Shown here in pieces: positions 23,230-31,481 of a stretch of DNA of 32,705 bases; the first letter of the stretch is position 1; every line of letters begins with the position of its first letter. The notes below the pieces were generated by a model that was not told where the DNA came from, did not search any database, and saw only the letters and a program-made list of their open reading frames with translations. A program made the translations under genes and the position numbers. This DNA comes from Deltaproteobacteria bacterium (GTDB lineage: Bacteria > Myxococcota_A > Polyangia > Haliangiales > Haliangiaceae): positions 1 through 32,705 of the forward strand of contig JACCRC010000068.1 of the NCBI GenBank assembly GCA_013813765.1, in the 5' to 3' direction.

Positions 23230-25692
23230 TCAGGCGGCCTTCTCGTTGAGAGTCATCACGGAGGAGAACTTGTTCGCGCCGCGGTCGCGGGCTTCCTTCG
23301 CGTCGAGCAGCACCTCGGGATCCGAGCTCTGCACTCCATCCGAGTAGCCAACGAGCAACGACGCTTCGGCGGCATCCGGTCCGCACAGCACGACGAGCGC
23401 GAGCACGGGCAGCTGCGCCGCCTTCTGGATCGATGCGAGGTGCTCCGGCCACGGAGCGCTGAGGTAGCGTTGCGCGATCTGCGGGCGCGGGTGGCGCACC
23501 GGCAGTGCGACGACGTAGATCGCCTGACCCGGGCGGCGGATCAGGAGCGTGGCTGCATCCGCGCTCTTCGCGGCGCGGCGCACGGTGCTGCTCGCGGCGT
23601 TGATCACCGCCTCGTCGACACCGGCGAGCGCACGGCCCGCCGCCGAGCCCGCGAGCTCGCGCGAACCCTGAGCGACCGCACTGACGAGCTGGCGGCCGAG
23701 GCCGCTCGGCCCGAGGCGATCGTCGAGCTTCGCACCCGTCGCCTCTTCCTTGACCTCGACCGGGAGGTCCTTCTGCAGCTTGTTGAAGCGGCGCTTCATG
23801 AGCCAGTAGCCGATCGGCAGCGGGCCGACCAGCACGAGGATGCCGAGGATCGTCATCAGCAGCGCCTTGCGCTTCTTGCTCGCGAGCTTGTCGTTGACCG
23901 CGGTGATGCACGCCGCATCGGGCGTGATCCTCGCCGCGAGCTCGAGGTGCTTGGCCGGATCGTTGTCCCAGCGCACGGCGTCCTCGGCGTCGCGGCACGC
24001 GCGCTCCGCGATGAAGCCGGCGTCGAAGCCAGCGTCCTGGAACGACTTCGAGATGTTCACGAGGCCGTCCGGGTTCTTGACCGGCTCGATCAGCGCGCGC
24101 ACCGCGGTGATGAACTCGGGCTTCATGGCCGTACGCGCGTGCTTCACGAGCGCGCCCTCGCCGCTCTTGTCCTTGTACTCCTTGATGCTCTTCGTGCACT
24201 CGAGCAGCAGCTCGATCGTCGCCGTGCAGTCGGGGAAGTTCGCGTTGAACGCGAGGAACTCCGCCATGTCGATCCCAGCGGCCTGGAGCTTCTGCGCGTC
24301 GAACACCTTGCTGCTCGTGCGCGCCTGGTCGACGAGGACATCCTCGACGGCCTTCGGTGCGAGCTTCGCAAGGCCCTTGATGGCATCGCGCATGGCCGCG
24401 GCTTTCACGCCGCCGGTCGTCATCGTGCGCGTCGCCATCGTCACGGCGCCTGCAGCGGCATCGGGCGGGAGCGCCGCGAACTGCGCGGTCAACCAGTCGG
24501 CCTTGTGCTTCGCGCCGGGCCCCTCGGAGCTCTGCGAGACGGAGTCGAGCGCGGCGGCCTGACGGTCGGCGGTGATCAGCTTGATCGCCGCATCGAACCG
24601 CTCGGTCTTGTGACCATCGCGCAGGTACGCCATCAGCGACGCCGGCACGGCGGGCGCCTTGACCTTCGTCCATGCGGCGACCGCGCTCGCGAACAGCTCG
24701 TCATCGACGGCGTCGAGCACCGGGCCGGCGCGGTCCGGATCCTTCTCGAGCGCCGCGGTGATGCCCGGGCCATCGGCCTTCGTCGGCTTGCACTTCTCCG
24801 TGATGCGCGTGCGGAGCTCGGCGACCGGGATGTTGGTGTCGCTCTGCGCCTTGATCCACAGTCCAACGACGTCGGCGCGGTTACCGGTGCAGAGCTGCTT
24901 GTCGATCATCGGCAGCAGCTTGTCCTTCCAGCGCTCCGCGACCGACGAGCTCAGGAGCGTGCGGGCGAGCTGCGCCTGCTGTGCGGGCGGCAGCTTCGAC
25001 ATCGAGGTCACGACCTCGTCGGCGATCGCGCCGGTGCCGTTGGCCGCGACGGCCTCGCCGAGCTCCTTGCCGCCGACGCCGGTGCGGGCGATCGCCTGCA
25101 CCAGCTCCTTCGCGACCGCGCGGTCATCCATCTGGAGCGCGGTGACGAGCAGGCTCTCCTTGGTCCCGAGGCTCGGCGAGATAGTGGTGCCAACGCTCGA
25201 GTAGTCCGCGCGTAGGTCGAGCATGAGCGGCAGCGCTTCATCGATCGACTTCGCGCCCTGCGCCGAGTAGGTCAACGAGATGCCGCTGCTGCCCGAGTAG
25301 TCGTAGCGGCTGCGGTACGTGTAGTCCTGGAGGCACGACACGTTGATGCGAACCTTGCTGTTCGCGACCATGTACGGGAGGTTCACAACGTCCTTGCGGT
25401 CGGAGCGTCCCTCCTTCTGCTCGATCTTCGCCTCGACGAGCCAGATCGTGCGGTTCGTCGCGTTGATGATGTCGACGTCGACGCCCGGGCAGCCCGTGTC
25501 GTTCGACGTGGCGAACACGTCGATCTTGAGAAGGATGTCGGCCGTCTCGGCCTCGATGCCTTCACGCTTCGCGAGATCGCGCAGCTCGGTCTTCGCACGA
25601 CCGAGCGTGTACTCGTCGAGCTCCTGGCTGTAGCGAGGGTCTGCCGCGGCGATTCCGGACAGCAGCAAGATGGCGGCGATCGTTTTCAACAT
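23230..25692 (-). CDS. 820-aa single-pass envelope protein, helical periplasmic part, unknown function
   Basis: A signal peptide (1-18, ending AAADP) is followed by a short beta region with cysteines (C69, C120 area) and then a long Ala-rich helical part to about residue 605, with a HEAT-like look but no repeat I can define. One TM lies at about 609-632 (LLMTILGILVLVGPLPIGYW), then a basic stop-transfer KRRFNK and a 185-residue cytosolic domain ending MTLNEKAA. GAGGGA lies 5 nt before the ATG. It sits between the zinc-ribbon protein and the Hsp70 with 8- and 1-nt gaps, so it is probably the membrane partner or client of the Hsp70. No family recognised. Confidence 0.85.
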   Translation of the reverse strand: MLKTIAAILLLSGIAAADPRYSQELDEYTLGRAKTELRDLAKREGIEAETADILLKIDVFATSNDTGCPGVDVDIINATNRTIWLVEAKIEQKEGRSDRKDVVNLPYMVANSKVRINVSCLQDYTYRSRYDYSGSSGISLTYSAQGAKSIDEALPLMLDLRADYSSVGTTISPSLGTKESLLVTALQMDDRAVAKELVQAIARTGVGGKELGEAVAANGTGAIADEVVTSMSKLPPAQQAQLARTLLSSSVAERWKDKLLPMIDKQLCTGNRADVVGLWIKAQSDTNIPVAELRTRITEKCKPTKADGPGITAALEKDPDRAGPVLDAVDDELFASAVAAWTKVKAPAVPASLMAYLRDGHKTERFDAAIKLITADRQAAALDSVSQSSEGPGAKHKADWLTAQFAALPPDAAAGAVTMATRTMTTGGVKAAAMRDAIKGLAKLAPKAVEDVLVDQARTSSKVFDAQKLQAAGIDMAEFLAFNANFPDCTATIELLLECTKSIKEYKDKSGEGALVKHARTAMKPEFITAVRALIEPVKNPDGLVNISKSFQDAGFDAGFIAERACRDAEDAVRWDNDPAKHLELAARITPDAACITAVNDKLASKKRKALLMTILGILVLVGPLPIGYWLMKRRFNKLQKDLPVEVKEEATGAKLDDRLGPSGLGRQLVSAVAQGSRELAGSAAGRALAGVDEAVINAASSTVRRAAKSADAATLLIRRPGQAIYVVALPVRHPRPQIAQRYLSAPWPEHLASIQKAAQLPVLALVVLCGPDAAEASLLVGYSDGVQSSDPEVLLDAKEARDRGANKFSSVMTLNEKAA

Positions 25693-25700
25693 TCATTCCC

Positions 25701-26312
25701 TCACTTGCGCTCGAGGCCGCGCATCCGCCGGAAGACCGGGTGCGCGACGATCCGAGCATGGACGTCGGCCGCGCGGCGATGATCGCCCGCGAGGCGGTGG
25801 GTGAAGCCTTCCATCAACAGCAGCAGCAGCGAGAGGCGATCCTGCGTGGGCGAGAGGTTCTCGCGATTGAGCGTCCACCACTCGAGTGCTTCGGCCCAGC
25901 GCTGCTTCTTGAGGAACGTGAGCCCGCGCTTGATGATCTTGAGATCGGCGCCGCTGTTGTCGAGCAGCTCGGCAAGCGTGATGCCGTCGACCGCGATCTG
26001 CGACTCGAGCGCGAGCCCGTTCTCGAGATCGGCGACGCTCGGATCGAGGCGCTCGTCGACGCGCGTCAGCGCATCGCGCAGGTCGCCCGGCGACAGCGGA
26101 CCGGCGAGGTCGCGCGCGAGTAGATCCTCGATTCCCGCGTCGCTGCGCGCGAGTAGATTCTCGGTGACGATCCGGTCGAGCCGGTCATCGTTGCCCGGCA
26201 TCCGAGCCAGTCCCGCGAGCCCGCGCGGCGAGCGGCAGAACGGGCACACGATCGCCGCGGCATCGTAAGGCGATCCGCAGTTCTCACAGCCAGCGAGCGC
26301 CGCCTCGCTCAC
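25701..26312 (-). CDS. Zinc-ribbon protein with helical C-terminus
   Basis: 203 aa from a GTG that overlaps the preceding TGA as GTGA. An N-terminal zinc ribbon has C9-x2-C12 and C23-x2-C26. The remainder is helical. Its last part (WAEALEWWTLNRENL ... HRRAADVHARIVAHP) resembles one or two TPR units. No signal peptide or TM, so cytosolic. It resembles the zinc-ribbon head of the FHA protein at 10977-11672 in architecture only. Likely an adaptor in the same complex as the Hsp70 and TPR proteins; function not recognised. Confidence 0.8.
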   Translation of the reverse strand: MSEAALAGCENCGSPYDAAAIVCPFCRSPRGLAGLARMPGNDDRLDRIVTENLLARSDAGIEDLLARDLAGPLSPGDLRDALTRVDERLDPSVADLENGLALESQIAVDGITLAELLDNSGADLKIIKRGLTFLKKQRWAEALEWWTLNRENLSPTQDRLSLLLLLMEGFTHRLAGDHRRAADVHARIVAHPVFRRMRGLERK

Positions 26313-26503
26313 TTCCCGAGCCGCCTTGTGGTCAGCTCGAGCGGAGTCAGGAACGTGTCGACGTCGAGCTCGACCACTCCGCGAAGGTCGCTGCCCTCGT
26401 CGACCTTCAGCGCCTCGAGCACGGACGTGCCGTGGTACTCGAGCGGCGGGAGCTTGCCGAGCAGCGCCCGGCGCATGGCGGCGCCCTTGGGTTGTTCACT
26501 CAT
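26309..26503 (-). CDS. 64-aa small protein of unknown function
   Basis: This short frame is supported by its junctions: its ATG overlaps the upstream TGA as ATGA, and its TGA overlaps the downstream GTG as GTGA. The sequence is soluble, with a basic start and VELDVDTFLTPLELTTRRLG at the end. No cysteine, TM or known motif. It may be a small adaptor between the TPR protein and the zinc-ribbon protein. Confidence 0.7.
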   Translation of the reverse strand: MSEQPKGAAMRRALLGKLPPLEYHGTSVLEALKVDEGSDLRGVVELDVDTFLTPLELTTRRLGK

Positions 26504-28530
26504 CGCAGCACGATCCGTCCGAGCTGTTCCATCACCTGACGCTCGAGCGCGGCGATCCGCGTCGACGAGGTCTCCACGTTGTTCGCGAGCGACGTCAGCT
26601 CGCGATGGATGTCCGCGAGCTTCTGCACCGCAGCCGGCTCTGCGCGCCTCACCACCTCGCTCGCGATGCCGCCGACGAACGCGGCGCGCTCGCGCAGCGC
26701 CGTCACCGTGATCTCACCAGACGGCGCAGACTCGAGCGCGCCCGACTCCTGGAGATCGAGCACGACCGGACGGAACTCGTCGAACCGGCCGAGCTCCTCG
26801 ATCAGCGCCTTGCGCACGCTCACGCCGACCGCCGGATCCGAGAGGAACTGTGTCGACGCCGAGCGGAAGAGCTGCAGGAGATCCTTGCGAGTCTGTTCCG
26901 CCCGACGCGCCTCGCCGAGCAACGCACGCGCCCGCGGGCTGCGCACGCCCATCGTCAGCGCTGCATCGAGCCACGACAGTGCCTTCTCGGTGCGGTCCTT
27001 CTTGTACGCGAGGTAGAGCGCACCGAGGGCGGCGAGCGACTCGCGGTGGCGCGGCTGGAACTGCAGCGCGCGGAGCAGCGCGGTCGCGATCACGTCGACC
27101 TCGTCGGGCACGAGTGCCTGGCCGTTGCGCGACGCGAGCTCGATGCGGACGACCGCCTCGAGGAAGAACAGGCCGCGGTACAGATCGTTCGGAAGCTGCA
27201 ACGCGGCCTTGTCGATCGCGGGCAGGAGGAACTCGTCGGCGGCCTGGTCCTCGACATCCGGCAGCTGCGCCGGGAGCCAGTGGCTCATGAACTCGCGCGT
27301 CGCCGCGAGCGCCTTGTCCATGTCACCCGAGCGGTAGTGGATCGCGACGTCGTAGACATCGCAGGCGACGGTGGTCGCGCGCTGCGCCTTCTCGTCCAGA
27401 CCTTCGACCTGGCGAACGCGTGCGATGCCTTCGGCGGCCTCGGCGAACTTGCCTTCCTTGATGTGCGAGCGGACGGTGAGGATGCGGTGGGTGACCATCG
27501 CGACCGGAATCTGTCCCGCGAGCACGCCGAGCTGCGTGACCTCGTCGAACAGCTTCGTCGCGCCTTCGTTGTCAGCGGCCGCCAGCTTGCCCTCGGCGAG
27601 CATCAGAAGGCACACGCTCTCGTTGACCTCGCTCGCGTTGTTCGACTCGAGGCCTGTCTTCGCCGCGCGCATCGTGTCGAGACCCGCTTGCCACTCGCCG
27701 GCGCGCGCCTTCGTGTAGCCGAGCAGCCACTGCGCTTCCGCGGAGTGCGGCGCGAGCTCGAGCAGCGATGCGAGATCCTTCTGCGCGGTCGCGAGCTTCT
27801 CGGTTCGCTCCTGGTGCGTGACCGCGTTGCCGTCCTCGGGTGCGGCCACCGCCATCACCGAGCAGAACGCGCGGAGGTAGAGGAAGTCGATCACCTCGAG
27901 CTTGTGCAGCGTCTCTGCGCTCATCCGACCCGCCATCGCGAGCGCGGCCTTGTAGCGGCCCGCGTTCGCGTGGGCTGTGAAGCTCGCGAGCGTCGCGGGC
28001 TCCGGCTTGTCGAGCGCCTGCGGCGAGCCCGGCGTCTGCGTCGGTGCCTCCGGCTCCTGAGCCACCGTCTTCTTGCGTGGCAACAGCGTCTGCAGATCGC
28101 CGAGGGCGAGCGCGCCGAAGCCGAACAGAACGAGCGCGATGGCGATCATCAGCGGCCACTGCGCGGGCGCACTCGGCTCCGCGGGCGGCGCCATCGTCGG
28201 ATCGAGCTTCTCGAGCTCGGCCTGCTTCTTCGCGAGCTGCTCGCCGAGGTCGGCGATCTCTTTCTTCAGTCCAGCGATCTGCGCCTGCGTCGTCGCATCG
28301 CGCTTCACCGGCTCGGGCGCCTCGACCTGCGTGGGCCCGCTCGACGGCTTGTTGAACACGGTCTGGAACACCGCGGTGCCGAGCAGAGCGACGGCGATCG
28401 CGATCGAGATCGCGAAGCGCATCGAGGATGGCGGCAGACCTTCGCGCTTCTCGAGGAGATACGCGCGGGTAGCCAGGCCGGCCAGCACCACTCCAACCGC
28501 CGCCAGGAACCAGATGAGCAACGCGGTCAT
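26500..28530 (-). CDS. Three-TM protein with coiled coil and large TPR-like domain
   Basis: 676 aa. TMs at about 3-25, 39-59 and 125-146. Between the second and third is a coiled coil (about 80-110, QIAGLKKEIADLGEQLAKK). From about 165 to 660 it is helical, with TPR-like units (AEAQWLLGYTKARAGEWQAG; RHRESLAALGALYLAYKKD). It ends with another helical segment rich in ETSSTRIAALERQ. The N-terminus has no cleavable signal; the TPR part should be on the side opposite the coiled coil. The ATG is 2 nt after the TAG of the pseudokinase-like gene. TPR domains are protein-docking platforms, so this may be the membrane scaffold for the cytosolic members. Confidence 0.83.
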   Translation of the reverse strand: MTALLIWFLAAVGVVLAGLATRAYLLEKREGLPPSSMRFAISIAIAVALLGTAVFQTVFNKPSSGPTQVEAPEPVKRDATTQAQIAGLKKEIADLGEQLAKKQAELEKLDPTMAPPAEPSAPAQWPLMIAIALVLFGFGALALGDLQTLLPRKKTVAQEPEAPTQTPGSPQALDKPEPATLASFTAHANAGRYKAALAMAGRMSAETLHKLEVIDFLYLRAFCSVMAVAAPEDGNAVTHQERTEKLATAQKDLASLLELAPHSAEAQWLLGYTKARAGEWQAGLDTMRAAKTGLESNNASEVNESVCLLMLAEGKLAAADNEGATKLFDEVTQLGVLAGQIPVAMVTHRILTVRSHIKEGKFAEAAEGIARVRQVEGLDEKAQRATTVACDVYDVAIHYRSGDMDKALAATREFMSHWLPAQLPDVEDQAADEFLLPAIDKAALQLPNDLYRGLFFLEAVVRIELASRNGQALVPDEVDVIATALLRALQFQPRHRESLAALGALYLAYKKDRTEKALSWLDAALTMGVRSPRARALLGEARRAEQTRKDLLQLFRSASTQFLSDPAVGVSVRKALIEELGRFDEFRPVVLDLQESGALESAPSGEITVTALRERAAFVGGIASEVVRRAEPAAVQKLADIHRELTSLANNVETSSTRIAALERQVMEQLGRIVLR

Positions 28531-28532
28531 AC

Positions 28533-30245
28533 CTATGGCGCCCCCGACAGTGCCAACAAACGACTAGCGTCGTACCACACCAGCGGTGGCGTCTCCCGAC
28601 GTTGTTGCTCCGAGATCCTCGTGGCCATTCCCGACGCTGACAGGTACGCGGAGATACCCGTCCGGATTGCCTTTGCTTCGGGCACGTCCAGCCGGTTTGC
28701 GAGATCTCCGATCCAATACAGCCAGTGCACGTTTGCCTCGATCAGAGGGTCGGACGCATCGCACACCTGCGCAGTCGCATCCAGGGACGAGGTAATTCGA
28801 GAAAACGCGTCGGCCAGGTACCCGGGATCGTTGTACTGGCTCGTCGCTCCGTAGTGCGCGACCCCGTCGAGATAGTCGACGTACGCGACGACGTACTTCC
28901 CGAGCTGCCCACCGGAGAACTCCATCGCCTCCACGCTCGCCCGCGTCTCCTTGCAGATCCGCGCCGCGTGCGCCCACTCGCTGCGCGCCGCGTGACAGCG
29001 CGCGAGGATCACGCCGCGCAGCACGTTGTTCCACGGCTCCTTGCAGGTCGGATGCACGCGGTGCATCGCGCTCTCGGTCTTTCCGAGGTAGCGCGCCTCG
29101 ATGTGCGCGAAGTGCAGCCGTCCCAAGTCGCCGAGCTTGGCGCCCAGTGCATCCACCGCGGCCACCGCCTTCTCGATCATCGGCTTGCACTCCTCGGGCG
29201 GTCGCGAGTGCGCGAGCCTGCGCGTCACCGCCGCGAGCTCTCGCACGCCCTCCTCGTCCGCGCCCACCGCATCGATCGCCGCCTGCAGCGCTCCACCGTA
29301 ATCCTGGTCGCGTCCGCGCAAGCGGCTCAGCACGTCCCACGGCACGTGCTGCTTCGGTGCCGTCGCCGCGAACCTCTCGAGCACGCCGCGCGCGACATCG
29401 ATCTTCCCCTCGTACTCCCAGCGCACCGCCGTCCGATACGGACCCAGCTGCTCGTGGATCTGCACCAGCTGCTGCGCCCAGTCGCTCGGCGGACTCGGCT
29501 CGAGCAGCGACACCGCGAGCGCTGAGAGCGCCGCTGCCTCGTCGTTGAAGCTCGAGGGCAGCGCATCGATCACGCCCCGATTGATCCCCGCCGTCCCGGT
29601 CAACCAGCCGCGCAGCGCGCGCTTGAAGCGATGGCTCCGCGCGACGTGCGGCGGAAACACATCGCCGAGCAGCGCGCTCGCGAGCATCACGCCGATCGCG
29701 TAGGCGCCCGAGCTCGAAGCACTCGTGCTCTTGCCCAGCAGCGCCTTCGCCGGCGTCCACATCCACGCCTCCTGCGCCGCCCTCGCCCACTCTCCGACGC
29801 CCACATCGACGAGCGGCACCACCATCAACCGCCACGCGCCTTCATCGCGATCCGGGCAGTAGCGGAGGCTCATCGGCGAGATGAGCGCGCTGACCTCCAC
29901 CCGCTCTAGGATGCGGATCGCCGCCTCGAGGTAGCGCGCGAGCTCGACCAGCTCCGGCAGGTGGACACTCGGCTTCGCGGCGAACCGCGGCAGCGCGGCG
30001 GCGAAGCTCATGTGGTGCTCCTTCTCGAGCGCATAGTCGAGGATCAGCTGCGTGCCCATCTCGTCGACATGGCTCGGCACCCAGAACCACTCGGCCGCCA
30101 CGCCGTCGAGCCGCTCCACGATCGACTGTACGAGCCCACGCGTGCGCGCGTTCAGCGGCATCACCACGCGAACGCGTCCACCTTCCAGCTCCGTCAGCTC
30201 CCCCAGTGGCAACGGGACATGCGTCGTGATGTTCGTCCCCGGCAC
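28533..30245 (-). CDS. Pseudokinase-like protein with C-terminal helical repeats
   Basis: 570 aa from a GTG at 30245, the only possible initiator after an in-frame TAG three codons upstream; a GGAG lies 12 nt before it. No TM. Residues about 90-250 follow the pattern of a protein kinase C-lobe: VSALISPMSLRYCP (118-131) where HGxxxPxN would be, WRLMVVPLVDVG (138-149) in the DFG-strand position, AWMWTPAKALLG (160-171) like an APE segment, and GAYAIGVMLASALLGDVFP (180-198), closely resembling the SDVYSLGVxLYExLTGxxPF helix. The HRD Asp and DFG are missing, so it would be catalytically dead. The rest (260-570) is helical, perhaps TPR-like. This kinase relation is my inference and needs a structure comparison. 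Confidence 0.75.
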   Translation of the reverse strand: MPGTNITTHVPLPLGELTELEGGRVRVVMPLNARTRGLVQSIVERLDGVAAEWFWVPSHVDEMGTQLILDYALEKEHHMSFAAALPRFAAKPSVHLPELVELARYLEAAIRILERVEVSALISPMSLRYCPDRDEGAWRLMVVPLVDVGVGEWARAAQEAWMWTPAKALLGKSTSASSSGAYAIGVMLASALLGDVFPPHVARSHRFKRALRGWLTGTAGINRGVIDALPSSFNDEAAALSALAVSLLEPSPPSDWAQQLVQIHEQLGPYRTAVRWEYEGKIDVARGVLERFAATAPKQHVPWDVLSRLRGRDQDYGGALQAAIDAVGADEEGVRELAAVTRRLAHSRPPEECKPMIEKAVAAVDALGAKLGDLGRLHFAHIEARYLGKTESAMHRVHPTCKEPWNNVLRGVILARCHAARSEWAHAARICKETRASVEAMEFSGGQLGKYVVAYVDYLDGVAHYGATSQYNDPGYLADAFSRITSSLDATAQVCDASDPLIEANVHWLYWIGDLANRLDVPEAKAIRTGISAYLSASGMATRISEQQRRETPPLVWYDASRLLALSGAP

Positions 30246-30254
30246 CGCGGCAGT

Positions 30255-31481
30255 CTACTCCACGAGCTCCATCGCGTTCGACCGACCGGGCGCGACAGGT
30301 AGCGTTGTTACAGCGCCGGTCGCTGGATCGATCGAGCGCAACGTCTCGTCGGTGGCTGGGGCATAGAGCAGGCCGTTGAAGAAGCGCAGCTCCTCGAAGT
30401 GGATGCCTGCGGTGAGGGCGACGGGGACGGGCGTACCGAACGCGCCGGTCGTCAGGTTGACGGTGTTCAGATTGATGATGCCGGCGGTGCGCGAGGTGAA
30501 CCAGACCGTGGTGCCGTCGGTGGCGATGCCGAACGAGCCGCAGCACGGGATCATCGGGGTGCCGAGCGGGGTGAAGAGATTCGTGAGCGGATCGAACGTG
30601 CCGATGCGGCGCTGGATGCGCTCGATCGCGATGTGGCGGGTGCCGCTGCGAACGATCGCGGGGAACAGCGACTGGATCTGGACCGGATCGATCATCTCCT
30701 GCCTGCGGAAGTCGATGCGACCGAGTCGGCGCGAGCGATCGATGCCCCACAGGTCGCCGCGGTCGTCGGCGAACACGGTCGTGAACGCGACGTTCGCCGT
30801 GGGCAGACGTGGGATCGCGAACGACGTGGCCGCGACGGGATCATAGAACGTCGCGAAGCTCTCGCCGAAGCGCGAGAACAGCAGGAGGCCGGGTCGCGGA
30901 CCGGGGGAGTAGCGGAAGGCGCGCTGCTTTCGCGCGGTGCCGCGAAGGTTGACGAGCTCCACGGTGGGACGCACGAACGCAGGACCGCTCGGCACCGTGA
31001 ACATCAGCGAGGTGTCGGAGGTGACGACCGCGTCGTCGACGAGCACGCCGTCGACGACGATCGAGGGCTCCCCTGCCCCTTCGTCGAGGAAGCCGGTGCC
31101 GGTGAGCGTGATCACGCTGTCGCCGGAGCTCCAGATCACGTCGGTGGGCGACAGCGCCTCGATCGTCGGTGGAGCGCTGTAGTGGAACAGATCCGACTCG
31201 ATCGCGGAGCCGTCCTCGGTCAGCACGATCAGCTCGGCGTCTCCCGGCTCGTCGCCGGGAGGCAGCACCACGTCGAGGGAGGTGGTGCTGGTCGCGTGCG
31301 CGAGCGGCGCCTCGCGGCCGCCGACGAGGACACGCGTGGACGGACCGAAGCCAGAGCCCGCCAGCTCGATCACGGTGCCACCGACGAGCGGGCCATGGTC
31401 GGGCATCGCTCTCACGAGCGTCGGGCCGCTGGCAGGCGGTTCGGCGCATGCCGCGAGCATGACGAGGAGTGCGCGCTTCAT
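30255..31481 (-). CDS. IPT/TIG-domain lipoprotein with C-terminal beta-propeller-like region
   Basis: 408 aa. A lipobox LAAC at C12 makes it a lipoprotein. Two IPT/TIG Ig-like domains follow (about 20-104 and 105-195), with the typical AMPDHGPLVGGTVIELAGSGF and ALSPTDVIWSSGDSVITLTG openings. The C-terminal 210 residues contain repeating beta units (FADDRGDLWGID, GIATDGTTVWFTS, FNGLLYAPATDETLRSID) that look like a beta-propeller. The ATG overlaps the TGA of the upstream gene as ATGA. The stop is 9 nt from the next start. It is a surface or outer-membrane-anchored binding protein. The ligand is unknown. Confidence 0.87.
   Translation of the reverse strand: MKRALLVMLAACAEPPASGPTLVRAMPDHGPLVGGTVIELAGSGFGPSTRVLVGGREAPLAHATSTTSLDVVLPPGDEPGDAELIVLTEDGSAIESDLFHYSAPPTIEALSPTDVIWSSGDSVITLTGTGFLDEGAGEPSIVVDGVLVDDAVVTSDTSLMFTVPSGPAFVRPTVELVNLRGTARKQRAFRYSPGPRPGLLLFSRFGESFATFYDPVAATSFAIPRLPTANVAFTTVFADDRGDLWGIDRSRRLGRIDFRRQEMIDPVQIQSLFPAIVRSGTRHIAIERIQRRIGTFDPLTNLFTPLGTPMIPCCGSFGIATDGTTVWFTSRTAGIINLNTVNLTTGAFGTPVPVALTAGIHFEELRFFNGLLYAPATDETLRSIDPATGAVTTLPVAPGRSNAMELVE

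Noticed and set aside
23218-25215. 665-aa plus-strand open frame
   Set aside because: Shadow of the 820-aa gene, Arg/Leu-rich, no ribosome site or motif.
26326-28854. 842-aa plus-strand open frame
   Set aside because: Antisense to the TPR membrane protein; arginine-rich without a domain, and it crosses the junction of two real genes.
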